Source: Holophagaceae bacterium
GTDB taxonomy: Bacteria > Acidobacteriota > Holophagae > Holophagales > Holophagaceae
Length of the DNA stretch: 60,328 nucleotides
NCBI GenBank assembly: GCA_025363715.1
Contig: JANYLR010000019.1
Location: 1-60,328, forward strand
Direction of reading: 5' to 3'
Each line of letters begins with the position of its first letter. The first letter of the stretch is position 1. The notes beneath the pieces are model-generated. The model ran no database searches and was not told the DNA's origin. It saw nothing but the letters and a program-made list of their open reading frames with translations. Positions 34,409-42,916 of this stretch are shown here, piece by piece. The translations under genes and the position numbers were made by a program.

Positions 34409-36226
34409 ATGCGTCGCCTGCTTTGCCTGCTGAGCCTGCCCCTGCTCGCCTCCCCTGCCGTGCATGCGGAACCTGGAATCCAACGCCAGGCCCCCCGCTT
34501 CACCGTAAGGGATGCCATCCAGGCCGAGTGGGCAAGACAACCGCTTCCCTTCACCAAAGCCCAGAAAGCGACTCTGCCCGTCGCGGACCGGGCGCGGTTG
34601 GAACGCAGCCTCCGGCGCATCGGCGCGCCGGATGCCCCCGCCCTGCTGCCGCCGGAGCTGGAGAAGGCCTTGCTGGAACCCTGGGAATCCAAGGCGAAGA
34701 TCGCCCGCTCACCCCAGGAGCGCTTCACGGCCCTGTTCATGCTGAATCGGCTGAAGAGCGAGAAGGCACTGGCGGCGCTGGAGGGCCTTGGCCCCACCGA
34801 TGCCGCCACCTGGCCCAGGCACCTGCACCTGGAGGCCTCGATCGCCACCGCGCGGCTGAACGGTGGCGAAGTTTCCCCCACGCTTCAGACCTTCCTCGAG
34901 GCCCGCCAGAAGGCCGGTAAGGTGGATCCCGTCCGCGCCCAGGCCGCCCGGCTGCGGCTGGTGATGGCGGGGAAGGAAAAGGGATTGTTGCCGTTGGTGC
35001 CAGCCACTCCGGGAAGTGTGCTGGCGTTGATGGATGCATGGAACCGGGCGTCCTGGGCACAGCGCAGGGATCTGGCCCTGAATGCCTTCAAGTCGCTCAC
35101 GCCGGATTCCGAGGCCTGGCCCAGGCTGGGCCTCCAGCCGCCTGATCCATCCACGTTGGATCATGCCTGCGTGGGCATCCTCTCCCGGTTGTCTGAGGGC
35201 GTTCCGAGCCCGGCGCCGGTCGAGGCCTTCCAGGTCAGCGGTGACCCCTGGCCCTGCTCAACTAACCCCCTTGCGCAGTGGTACGGATTCCAGGCCCTGG
35301 CCAAGCTGGAGACACCCCTGCCCTTCCTCCAATCTGCGCTGCGGCAGGAACCGCCCTTTGGCGCGACGAGCCCGTTGATGGTCGGCGCGCTACTTCCGAC
35401 CCTTCGGCGTCAGAGTCCCGAACGGGCGGACCAGATGAGGTCGCACCTGCTTGCCGGGGACGATGCCACCGCCCGTTCTGCGGCCATAGAGGACCTTCCC
35501 TCGGCCCCAGCGGATCTCGACGCCCTCACGAAGCTCACCTGGAACGACACCCAGTTCGAATCCCAGCAGACCCTCATCCAGAGCTATGCCCGTTGGAAGA
35601 TGTCGCCGGAAAAGCAGAAGGTTCAGCTGCGCCCCTGGCTGCAGCACCCGGACTGGGCCTGCCGCTGGGAGGCCTACCAGGCCTTGATGAAGCTGGATCC
35701 GGCGACGCCCTGGCCCGGGTCACCGAAGCCCACGAAGACCGACGAAGCCATCCTCAAAGAAGCCACGCGTCTCGCCGAGCGCGGCAAACCCGTGCGCCTT
35801 CGCATTTCCTTCGGTGGATCGCGCAGCGTGACGCTCCGGCTCGATCCGACGGTAGCCCCCATGAACGTGGCCAACCTGGTCCTGCTGGCAAATCAGGGCT
35901 ACTTCAACGGGCGCCTGGTGCCCCGGGTGGTGCCGGACTTTGTGGTGCAGATGGGCTCGCCCTACGACACCATGGACGGTGGACCGGGCTACACGGTGCG
36001 CTGCGAGAACTCGCTGACCTGGTACGGCCCGGGCAGCGTGGGCATGGCGCTCTCGGGCAAGGACACCGGCGGCAGCCAGTTCTTCATCACCACCAATGCC
36101 ACGCCGCACCTCACTGGCAAGTACACGCGCATGGGCGAAGTGGAGGATCTTGACCGCGCCCTGAAGCTCCTGGACGACCTGGAGCTGGGCGCCAGGATCG
36201 AGTCCATCAAGGTGCTCGAGAAATGA
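34409..36226 (+). CDS. Periplasmic cyclophilin-type peptidyl-prolyl isomerase with a large N-terminal helical domain
   Basis: A 605-residue exported protein with a signal peptide ending VHA. Residues about 25-440 are alpha-helical and HEAT-like, rich in Leu, Ala and Arg, with no named domain. The last 165 residues are a cyclophilin: GRLVPRVVPDFVVQMGSPYD, GGPGYTVRCEN, GSVGMALSGKDTGGSQFFI and PHLTGKYTRMGEV. The family usually has about 165-200 residues, so the N-terminal part is extra. GAGG precedes the ATG at 34409. Its TGA overlaps the next gene's ATG, coupling it to a Wzi-like barrel protein. Confidence 0.88.
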   Translation: MRRLLCLLSLPLLASPAVHAEPGIQRQAPRFTVRDAIQAEWARQPLPFTKAQKATLPVADRARLERSLRRIGAPDAPALLPPELEKALLEPWESKAKIARSPQERFTALFMLNRLKSEKALAALEGLGPTDAATWPRHLHLEASIATARLNGGEVSPTLQTFLEARQKAGKVDPVRAQAARLRLVMAGKEKGLLPLVPATPGSVLALMDAWNRASWAQRRDLALNAFKSLTPDSEAWPRLGLQPPDPSTLDHACVGILSRLSEGVPSPAPVEAFQVSGDPWPCSTNPLAQWYGFQALAKLETPLPFLQSALRQEPPFGATSPLMVGALLPTLRRQSPERADQMRSHLLAGDDATARSAAIEDLPSAPADLDALTKLTWNDTQFESQQTLIQSYARWKMSPEKQKVQLRPWLQHPDWACRWEAYQALMKLDPATPWPGSPKPTKTDEAILKEATRLAERGKPVRLRISFGGSRSVTLRLDPTVAPMNVANLVLLANQGYFNGRLVPRVVPDFVVQMGSPYDTMDGGPGYTVRCENSLTWYGPGSVGMALSGKDTGGSQFFITTNATPHLTGKYTRMGEVEDLDRALKLLDDLELGARIESIKVLEK

Positions 36227-37515
36227 GGTCCCGAGGCCTGCTGATCAGCCTGGCAGCGCTCAGCGCCTCGGCCCAGGCGCCGCTGCTCCAAGACGGAGCC
36301 AGGGAGCTGCGGCAGGCTCGGCTCGACTGGCCCCTGGGCCAGACGCCACTGGGCCCCTCGTCCATCCCCTCCTTCGAGGTGGGCCTGGGTGGCGCGGGCG
36401 GGGACGGCGCCTACTCCCCCTTGACCGGGGGCGAAGGTTCTGGCCATGGCAGCCGGGGCTGGGGCCTGGGCCTGCAGGGCCGCTTCGTCAAGGGGGGGTG
36501 GTCCTTATCCGCCACGGCCCTGGCCCTGCGGCACGGGGATCACACAACAGGGATCCTCCAGCGCTTCGCCCTCGCCTACCAGACGGACTCCAGCTGGCGT
36601 CTGGCCCTGGAGCAGGCGCCCTTCGCCTGGGGTGCAGGCCTCAATGGCGGCGACTTGCTGGGCGATTCGGCCCGCTCCTTTCCGCGTCTGTCCCTCTCTG
36701 CGCCGGCCGCCGCTCTGCCCATCGGCAGCTGGAGGGCTGAGGCCTTTGCCGGCCAGCTGGGGTCGGATCGCACCCTCCCCGAGGGGAGCCAGGACCGGAA
36801 TCTGCGTCTGGCGGCCCAGTCCTCGGGCCTCGATCTGCAGAACCCAACCCTCTGGGGCGCCCTGCTGCGGGCTTCTTTCGGCACCCTGGTGGACGGCAGC
36901 CTCGGCGTCCTCAGTCTGGAAAGCGGACAGGATGGGCTCGGCCGTCCAACACCCGCCACGGCCACCCGGAAGGCCGCTCTGGCAGAGCTGCGGGTGCGGC
37001 TCCCGGCCCTCGCCCGGATCACGGGAGCCCGGGGGGCCGCGCTTACCCTTAGCCGCAGCGGAGCCCCGGACAGCCCGGCCCTGAGCCTGGTTCCCGTCCG
37101 GAACCTGGGCGGCCTGCAGCTGGTCTGGGAGGGCTGGGATCTGGGTCTTGAATACGCCGGCGCGGCGCCCAGCAACAGGCCCGCAGCTTTCCCTCAGCCG
37201 ACTCATCTCGCAGGCTTCTCATTCCATGGCGATCCCCTTGGACCAGCTTTCGGGCGCGAGGTCATCACGCGCACCGTGGAGCTGGGCCTGCCGCTCTTCC
37301 TGGAGGGCCAGGGCCGTCTGAAGGCCGTGCGGGTCACGGCGGCCCTGGGTCATCCGGCCGGCGGGGGTTCCTGGTTCCTCCAGGCCGAAGCCCAGTGGCG
37401 CACCCCCACGGGCCGAGTGGGCGCCTCGGTGGCCTCGCGGCGCGAGGAGTTCCCAGGTAGTGATGCCCACTGGGGCTGGGCCTTCAGCTTCTTCCATGCT
37501 TTCCGGGTGTTCTGA
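36223..37515 (+). CDS. Wzi-like outer-membrane protein, diverged paralogue
   Basis: A 430-residue protein with a signal peptide ending ASAQA. It shares blocks with the Wzi protein at 26985: FAWGAGLNGGDLLGDSARSFP against VWGFGLNGGYVLGEAARPFP, PIGSWRAEAF against PLGSWKGELF, and FHGDPLGPAFG against YEGDALGSALG. It is about 100 residues shorter and ends in an aromatic FRVF, as barrel proteins do. Coupling to a periplasmic isomerase suggests that protein helps fold it. Its cargo or partner glycan is unknown. Confidence 0.72.
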   Translation: MRSRGLLISLAALSASAQAPLLQDGARELRQARLDWPLGQTPLGPSSIPSFEVGLGGAGGDGAYSPLTGGEGSGHGSRGWGLGLQGRFVKGGWSLSATALALRHGDHTTGILQRFALAYQTDSSWRLALEQAPFAWGAGLNGGDLLGDSARSFPRLSLSAPAAALPIGSWRAEAFAGQLGSDRTLPEGSQDRNLRLAAQSSGLDLQNPTLWGALLRASFGTLVDGSLGVLSLESGQDGLGRPTPATATRKAALAELRVRLPALARITGARGAALTLSRSGAPDSPALSLVPVRNLGGLQLVWEGWDLGLEYAGAAPSNRPAAFPQPTHLAGFSFHGDPLGPAFGREVITRTVELGLPLFLEGQGRLKAVRVTAALGHPAGGGSWFLQAEAQWRTPTGRVGASVASRREEFPGSDAHWGWAFSFFHAFRVF

Positions 37516-37517
37516 GG

Positions 37518-38021
37518 TCAGGGGAGCCGCGGCGCGCCAGGCTGAACGCGGCTGTAGTAGCCATCGAAGGAGACCAGCCAGGTGGCCCCGCCATCCAGGC
37601 TCTGGTCCCACAACTGCCGCACTCGCCCATCGGGGAGTGGCGTCCAGCAGATGCGCTCGAGGGTCCGGCCCCTGGGGCCCTCCTGCACCCCCAACAAGAT
37701 CATGGAGCCACCCTTCAGTCCGCCCTCCAGATCCAACACGCTGCCACTGGCATCGACCCAGTGCTGCCGCCAAGTTTTCTGGCCAGGCACATAGGCGTTG
37801 AGGCTGGTGCCCGCACCCCCCTTGGCGCCTTCCCAATGTTCCTGAAGGACCGTCCCGCCCAGCAAAGCCAAGATGGTGTTGTGCCCCAGGCGTAGGCCCT
37901 TGGCATCGTGCACCTCCCAGTGGCCCAGCCAGAAATCGAACTGCTTCTGTTCTGGGCTACGCTCTGCAGGAGCGGCGATCGCAAGCACGGCGGGCAGGAC
38001 CAGGGGAGACAAAGGGCGCAT
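37518..38021 (-). CDS. Exported DUF1579-like protein of unknown function
   Basis: A 167-residue protein with a signal peptide ending in APA. The mature part begins KQFDFWLGHWEVHDAKG, the FDFW-x-G-x-W-x-V hallmark of DUF1579-like lipocalin-fold proteins, and ends in DGYYSRV. The role is not established. GAGGTG supports the ATG at 38021; an in-frame GTG at 38027 is less likely. It converges on the Wzi-like gene with a 2-bp gap. Confidence 0.6.
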   Translation of the reverse strand: MRPLSPLVLPAVLAIAAPAERSPEQKQFDFWLGHWEVHDAKGLRLGHNTILALLGGTVLQEHWEGAKGGAGTSLNAYVPGQKTWRQHWVDASGSVLDLEGGLKGGSMILLGVQEGPRGRTLERICWTPLPDGRVRQLWDQSLDGGATWLVSFDGYYSRVQPGAPRLP

Positions 38022-38177
38022 GGACACCTCGTCCAGCCATCCTGAGCGAGATAGAACGAGTCTGTCTGCCCCGATGGGGTGAACCCCCCAGACCTGGGGT
38101 GAATCACGGTGGGACGGGGAGGCGGGGACCCGGCCCGCTTGGCTGGGCTATCATGAGGATCTTCGCTTGAGGCTGTG

Positions 38178-38270
38178 ATGGCACTGACGCCAGATCTGCG
38201 GGTCCGCCGCGCCGCCGAGGGTGGTGGTCTGGTTGATCGAACTGTCCGGTGTGTGAGGTGTTCGTGCTGA
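38178..38270 (+). CDS. Small ORF overlapping the start of a lipoprotein gene
   Basis: A 30-residue frame beginning MALTPDLRVRRAAEGGG. TGAGG at 38168-38172 is well placed before the ATG, and the TGA at 38268-38270 overlaps the GTG at 38264 of the lipoprotein gene by 7 bp. It could be a leader peptide that couples translation, a small gene or chance. No homologue is recognised. Confidence 0.35.
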   Translation: MALTPDLRVRRAAEGGGLVDRTVRCVRCSC

Positions 38271-38620
38271 TCCGTGTCTTAGCCGCAAGTTCGCTCCTGC
38301 TGGCCCTGGCCTGCACCAGTCCCGAGAATGCCGTGCCCGCCAAGCTAGCCGAACCCTTCACGCCCGTCCTGATGCTCCGTCCCGTGACGGTCAGCCTGGT
38401 CGTGGGCGCCACGCAGTCCTTTCAGGCCGAGATCAACTACCAGGAGGGGGTCCGATACATCCGGCAGCCCGTGGGCTGGCGGGTGGTGGAACCCCAGGGC
38501 GGCACCATCACCGGCGCGGGACTCTACACGGCACCCGATGCCCCAGGAATCTTCCATGTGGAAGTGAGGCGCGAGGATTTTCCGGAAGTCACCGCCACCG
38601 CCACGGTGACGGTGAAGTGA
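38264..38620 (+). CDS. Small lipoprotein with an Ig-like (BIG-type) domain
   Basis: A 118-residue exported protein. The signal peptide ends LLALAC, with Cys as the lipidation site. The mature part, with RPVTVSLVVGATQSFQAEI, VGWRVVEPQGGTITGAGLYTAP and TATVTVK, looks like a bacterial Ig-like fold. GAGGTG at 38255-38260 places the start at GTG 38264. Function is unknown. It ends one base into pyrD, suggesting co-transcription. Confidence 0.65.
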   Translation: MLIRVLAASSLLLALACTSPENAVPAKLAEPFTPVLMLRPVTVSLVVGATQSFQAEINYQEGVRYIRQPVGWRVVEPQGGTITGAGLYTAPDAPGIFHVEVRREDFPEVTATATVTVK

Positions 38621-39660
38621 TGGATCTGTACGGCGCCCTTCGCCCCCTGATCTTCCGCTTCGATCCCGAAACCGCCCACAACCTGGCCTTCTGGGCGGGA
38701 GAACGCCTCTGTGCCTGGCCTTGGCTTCCCGAGCCTCAGCATCCGGTCGCCCTCCATCGGTCTGCTTTCGGCCTGGACTTCCCCACGCCTCTGGGCCTCG
38801 CCGCGGGGCTCGACAAGGGGGGCACCCTCCTACCCCTCTGGAAGGCCTTGGGTTTGGGCCATGTGGAGATCGGCACGGTGACGCCCCGGCCCCAGCCCGG
38901 CAACCCCAAGCCGCGGGTGTTCCGCTTTCCCCAGGCGGGCCTGATCCTGAACCGCATGGGCTTCAACAGTGAGGGCGCCGAGGTGGTGGCCGCCCGGCTG
39001 CGGCACCGCCCCCGGGGATTGGTGGTGGGCGGCAACCTGGGCAAGAACAAGGAGACACCCGAGGCCCAGGCCCTGGACGACTATCGCTCGGCCTACCGCC
39101 TCATCGCCCCGGTGGTGGACTACACGGCCCTGAATGTGAGCAGCCCCAATACGCCCGGCCTGCGCAACCTCCAGGCCCCGGAGGCCCTGAAGCCCCTGCT
39201 GGCGGGCATGCTGGATCTGCGAAAAGAAATGGGGCTGGAGTGTCAGCCCCTGCTGCTGAAGCTGGCACCGGACCTGGCCCCGGAGGATCTCGACGCCATC
39301 GTCGAAGTGGCCGTGGCCTCCGGCATAACCGGCCTCATCGCCACCAACACCACCCTGGACCGGGGCGTGGTGGCGGAGCCCCTGCGAGACCGGGTGGAGG
39401 CCAAGGGCGCGGGTGGCCTCAGCGGCGTGCCCCTGAAGGCCAAGGCCCAGGAGGTCCGCCGCTGCATCCTGCGTGCCCTGCGGGGACGCCTGCCCCTGGT
39501 GGCCTGCGGGGGACTCGGCTCGACCGAGGACGTGCGCGGAGCCCTGGCCGACGGCGCGGCCCTGGCCCAGGTCTACAGCGCGCTGATTTTCCAAGGTCCA
39601 AGCCTGATACGGCGCATCGATCAAGGTCTGATGACCGAGGCCATCGAGGTCCAAACCTAG
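38620..39660 (+). CDS. pyrD: Dihydroorotate dehydrogenase (quinone), class 2
   Basis: PyrD oxidises dihydroorotate to orotate in pyrimidine synthesis, passing electrons to membrane quinone. The 346-residue length and N-terminal helix (LYGALRPLIFRFDPETAHNLAF) identify the membrane-bound class 2. Motifs include LGLAAGLDKGGT, GTVTPRPQPGNPKPRVFR, NVSSPNTPGLRNLQ and GLIATNTT. Quinone use fits the menaquinone gene downstream. The ATG at 38620 overlaps the lipoprotein stop by one base; GTG 38617 is in frame. Confidence 0.95.
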   Translation: MDLYGALRPLIFRFDPETAHNLAFWAGERLCAWPWLPEPQHPVALHRSAFGLDFPTPLGLAAGLDKGGTLLPLWKALGLGHVEIGTVTPRPQPGNPKPRVFRFPQAGLILNRMGFNSEGAEVVAARLRHRPRGLVVGGNLGKNKETPEAQALDDYRSAYRLIAPVVDYTALNVSSPNTPGLRNLQAPEALKPLLAGMLDLRKEMGLECQPLLLKLAPDLAPEDLDAIVEVAVASGITGLIATNTTLDRGVVAEPLRDRVEAKGAGGLSGVPLKAKAQEVRRCILRALRGRLPLVACGGLGSTEDVRGALADGAALAQVYSALIFQGPSLIRRIDQGLMTEAIEVQT

Positions 39661-39704
39661 GTCGGAACACCTATGCATCCTCTTGGCCCCATATACTGAA
39701 CCAT

Positions 39705-41441
39705 ATGAACCAGGCAGCCACCGGCAGCCCACCTGCGCCTCGACGCGGCAACACCTTGGCCCTGGTCTCGGGCGGCGCCCTGCTCCTGGGGCTGGTGGCC
39801 CAATTCGGAATGTCGGGATATCCGCAGACCCTGGTCATTCTTCTGGGCGTGGTGGCCCTGTACTATCTGGCCGGCTTCGCCGCGGCCCAGCGGGCCAGAC
39901 AATCCGGACCCGAAGCCACCGGCTGGAAGGTCCTGGCGGTTTCGCTCCTCGCCAACAGCCTCATCCTGGCTTCCCGGATCCCGGCCTTCCTGGGCTATCC
40001 CCTCCCCGCACTGGCCCGCAACGCCTCGATTCTCCTGCAGGTACTGGTGGCGCTGCTGCTTGTGGGCACGCTGCTGGCCTGGCACCTGACGCCTCGCACC
40101 CGGTTCGACCGGGTGCGCCACGGCCTGGACGGCCTACTCTTCGCCCTTTCAGTCTTCTTCCTCCTTTGGGGTCTGGTCCTGGGACCGGCCTTCCTCAACG
40201 ACCGCTTTCCCTTGCTCGACCGGATCCTTTGGATCGGCACCTTCCTCGTCTATGACCTGCTGCTGGGTCTCGCGATCTATTTCGGCCTGGCCGAGCCCTC
40301 CCGGTTCCGGGGCCCGCTCGGCTGGCTTTCGGCGGCCTTCCTGCTCGCCAGCCTCCACAACTTCAACTGGCTGCTCGGCGTCCTCTCGGGCTCCCCACTT
40401 TTCCAACTGACCATCGGCCCCCTGGTCTTCACCGTGCCGCTGGCCTACCTGGCCGCAGCCCTCTCGCGCCGGCCCGTGGATCCCCAGCCTTCCCTGCCGG
40501 ATCAGGTGCGTATCATCCATGTCCTCCCCTATCTGCCAGTGATCGGCGCCACCACCCTCGGCGTGTGGATGCTCATCACCGGAGGCGGGCTCAGCCATCG
40601 GCTCAGCCTCGTCTGGATCGCGCTGAGCCTGGTGGTCGTGTTGCTCGTGCGCCAGTACTTCGCGCTGAAGGACTTCTTCACCCTTTCGCAGCACCTCGAG
40701 ACCCGGGTCGCGGAACGCACGCAGGCCCTCGAAGAGGCCCAGGCCATGCTGCTCCGCACCGAGCGCATGAAGTCCCTGGCAACCCTGGGGGCCGGGCTTT
40801 CCCATGATCTGAACAACCTGCTTTGTGCTATCCAGAGCCGAGCGGAACTCGTGATCATGGACATCGACGAGGCCAAGCTTCCCAACCGGCGAGACATGGT
40901 GCGCCTGCTGGAGGCGACGCAGCTCGCCACGACCATGAGCCGCCGGCTGATGAACCTGGGCCGCCAGGATGCAGAGCCGCCTCAGGCCATGGATCTGGCC
41001 AACGAACTCCTCGCCATGCAGCCCCTCCTCCAGCTCCTGCTGCCCCGGAACCTGGTGCTGGAACTGGAGAACGTGGCCATGGTGACGCCCTTCCTGGGCA
41101 CCAAGGGGATGCTGGAACAGATCCTGGTGAACCTGGTCAGCAATGCGCGGGATGCCATGCCCTCCGGTGGAGCGATCACCCTGCGCATCGGGGCTGCAGG
41201 ACCGGAAGACAATACCAAGGGGCCCCTGCTCGAGGTCGAAGATGCCGGCAGTGGCATCCCCGAGGAACTGCAAGCGCGCCTGTTCGAGCCCTTCTTCACC
41301 ACCAAGCCGGCCGGCAAGGGCACCGGACTGGGCCTCATGTCCGTCAAATCCCTGCTGGGGAAGGCCGGTGGCCAGATCACCTTCACCTCGCAACCGGGTC
41401 GAGGCACCACCTTCCAGGTCCGCCTGCCCCGCCTGCCCTGA
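39705..41441 (+). CDS. Multi-spanning membrane sensor histidine kinase
   Basis: A 578-residue kinase. About nine hydrophobic helices fill residues 18-320, a sensor of unknown ligand. A coiled coil (LETRVAERTQALEEAQAML) leads to the phospho-His in GAGLSHDLNNLLCAI near residue 367, then an ATPase domain with LVNLVSNARDAMPSGG, VEDAGSGIP and GTGLGLMSV. No regulator gene is adjacent. There is no ribosome site before the ATG; TATACT at 39692-39697 lies seven bases upstream, so a leaderless transcript is plausible. The longer upstream frame overlaps pyrD and is spurious. Confidence 0.88.
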   Translation: MNQAATGSPPAPRRGNTLALVSGGALLLGLVAQFGMSGYPQTLVILLGVVALYYLAGFAAAQRARQSGPEATGWKVLAVSLLANSLILASRIPAFLGYPLPALARNASILLQVLVALLLVGTLLAWHLTPRTRFDRVRHGLDGLLFALSVFFLLWGLVLGPAFLNDRFPLLDRILWIGTFLVYDLLLGLAIYFGLAEPSRFRGPLGWLSAAFLLASLHNFNWLLGVLSGSPLFQLTIGPLVFTVPLAYLAAALSRRPVDPQPSLPDQVRIIHVLPYLPVIGATTLGVWMLITGGGLSHRLSLVWIALSLVVVLLVRQYFALKDFFTLSQHLETRVAERTQALEEAQAMLLRTERMKSLATLGAGLSHDLNNLLCAIQSRAELVIMDIDEAKLPNRRDMVRLLEATQLATTMSRRLMNLGRQDAEPPQAMDLANELLAMQPLLQLLLPRNLVLELENVAMVTPFLGTKGMLEQILVNLVSNARDAMPSGGAITLRIGAAGPEDNTKGPLLEVEDAGSGIPEELQARLFEPFFTTKPAGKGTGLGLMSVKSLLGKAGGQITFTSQPGRGTTFQVRLPRLP

Positions 41442-41475
41442 CCCAGGGGCGTTACACTGGAGGGCTGAGGTATCC

Positions 41476-42612
41476 ATGTTGTCACTGCAATCGAGGATTC
41501 GCGATCCGCGCCTGCTGCCCCTGGCGGACAAGGTGCTGCGCGGCGAGCGCCTGAGCTTCGAGGACGGCCAGCTGTTGTACGAAACGCCTGACCTCACGGG
41601 CGTGGGCGCCATGGCTCACCACGTGCGGCTCCAGAAGCATGGCCGGGCCGCCTACTACGTGGTGAGTCGCCGGTTGTCCTACACCAACGTCTGCTACACC
41701 CACTGCCAGTTCTGCGCCTTCCAGGCCAAGCCTGGCGATCCACGGGCTTATTCGCTTTCCGCCGAGGACATCATCGCCGAGCTGGAGAAGCCCGAGAACA
41801 CCGGCGTACGCGAGCTGCACATGACCTCGGGCCACAATCCCAAGCTCAAGATCGACTACTTCGAGGATCTCTTCCGCAAGATCAAGGCGCACTTCCCGGC
41901 CATCCACCTCAAGGTCTTCACCATGATCGAGATGGACTACTACGCCCGGATTTCGGGGCTCACCACCGATGCCTTCCTGGACCGCTGCATGGCCGCGGGC
42001 CTGGAGAGCTGCCCCGGCGGTGGCGCGGAAATCTTCGACGAAAAACTCCGCGAAGAAATCTGCATCGGCAAGAAGGACGCCCAGGTCTGGCTCGATACCG
42101 CCGAGCTCTGCCACCGCAAGGGCCTGCCCACCAACTGCACCATGCTCTATGGCCACATCGAGGGACCGCAGCACCGGGTCGATCACCTGCTGCGCCTGCG
42201 GGACCTGCAGGACCGCTCGCTGGCCGCGGGCTACCCGGGCTTCCTGGCCTACATCCCCCTGGCCTACCAGAACGAGGACAACGAGCTGAGCGCCACCCAC
42301 GTGATCCACGAGACCACGGGCACCCAGGACCTGCGCGAAATCGCCGTGGCCCGGCTGCTGCTCGACAACGTCCCCCACATCAAGGCCTACTGGGTGATGA
42401 TCTCGCCGGGCCTGGCCCAGGCGGGCCTCAGCTACGGCGCCGATGATCTGGACGGCACGGTCATCGCCGAAGAGATCGCCCACCTGGCCGGCGCGAAGAG
42501 CCCCCAGGGCCTGCAGCAGGGGGAGCTGGTGCGCCTCATCCGCGAGGCCGGCTTCGAGGCCCTGGAGCGGGACAACCTCTACAACACCTACGCCTTTTTC
42601 GCGGCACTGTAG
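41476..42612 (+). CDS. mqnE: Aminofutalosine synthase (radical SAM)
   Basis: MqnE joins a chorismate-derived enolpyruvyl-benzoate to S-adenosylmethionine in the futalosine route to menaquinone. The 378-residue protein has the cluster motif NVCYTHCQFCAF near residues 71-82, HMTSGHNPK and GGGAEIFDEKLREEICIGKK, which separates MqnE from MqnC. GAGG at 41467-41470 supports the ATG at 41476; the longer frame overlaps the kinase gene. Its 3' end overlaps a convergent gene by 25 bp. Other mqn genes are not in the window. Confidence 0.93.
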   Translation: MLSLQSRIRDPRLLPLADKVLRGERLSFEDGQLLYETPDLTGVGAMAHHVRLQKHGRAAYYVVSRRLSYTNVCYTHCQFCAFQAKPGDPRAYSLSAEDIIAELEKPENTGVRELHMTSGHNPKLKIDYFEDLFRKIKAHFPAIHLKVFTMIEMDYYARISGLTTDAFLDRCMAAGLESCPGGGAEIFDEKLREEICIGKKDAQVWLDTAELCHRKGLPTNCTMLYGHIEGPQHRVDHLLRLRDLQDRSLAAGYPGFLAYIPLAYQNEDNELSATHVIHETTGTQDLREIAVARLLLDNVPHIKAYWVMISPGLAQAGLSYGADDLDGTVIAEEIAHLAGAKSPQGLQQGELVRLIREAGFEALERDNLYNTYAFFAAL

Positions 42613-42887
42613 ATGCCGAGCATGAAACGGTGCGGCCCGGGCACCCCAGTCGGTATGAAAGCCACCTTGTCGCCAGGCTTGACGATCCAATCCAAGCTGT
42701 GAACCGTGTGGTTGATGAAGACCCCCTCGATCCGTTCCAGGGGTAGACCCAGTTCCAGGGCGATGTCTTCGGCTTTGCGGCCATCCGGCGGGAGGCTCAC
42801 GTCCGCGCTTGACCCGAGGCCGAGTTCCTTCCGGATGGTGTGCAGGCACCCGAACATCCTGATGTTTATTGTGGAATTCCGGTCCAT
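42588..42887 (-). CDS. MoaD/ThiS-family beta-grasp protein lacking the C-terminal Gly-Gly
   Basis: A 99-residue ubiquitin-like fold protein: NIRMFGCLHTIRKELG at the start, KAEDIALELGLPLERIEGVFINH and VKPGDKVAFIPTGVPGPHRF. Sulfur carriers of this fold end in Gly-Gly, but this one continues with MLGIYSAAKKA, so it cannot be thiocarboxylated unless trimmed. AAGGGGATGG precedes the ATG at 42887. It overlaps the 3' end of mqnE on the opposite strand by 25 bp. Its role is unknown. Confidence 0.75.
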   Translation of the reverse strand: MDRNSTINIRMFGCLHTIRKELGLGSSADVSLPPDGRKAEDIALELGLPLERIEGVFINHTVHSLDWIVKPGDKVAFIPTGVPGPHRFMLGIYSAAKKA

Positions 42888-42916
42888 GCCATCCCCTTCA
42901 TTTGATTTCGGCGAGA

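Noticed and set aside
36493..36499. A 7-G run in the second Wzi-like gene as another phase switch
   Set aside because: Seven-base G or C runs occur several times in this GC-rich window, for example near 13312 and 29305, so this one is not distinctive.
39240..41441. A 733-residue reading of the membrane kinase
   Set aside because: The first 155 codons overlap pyrD in another frame and show no protein-like sequence; the ATG at 39705 begins the kinase.
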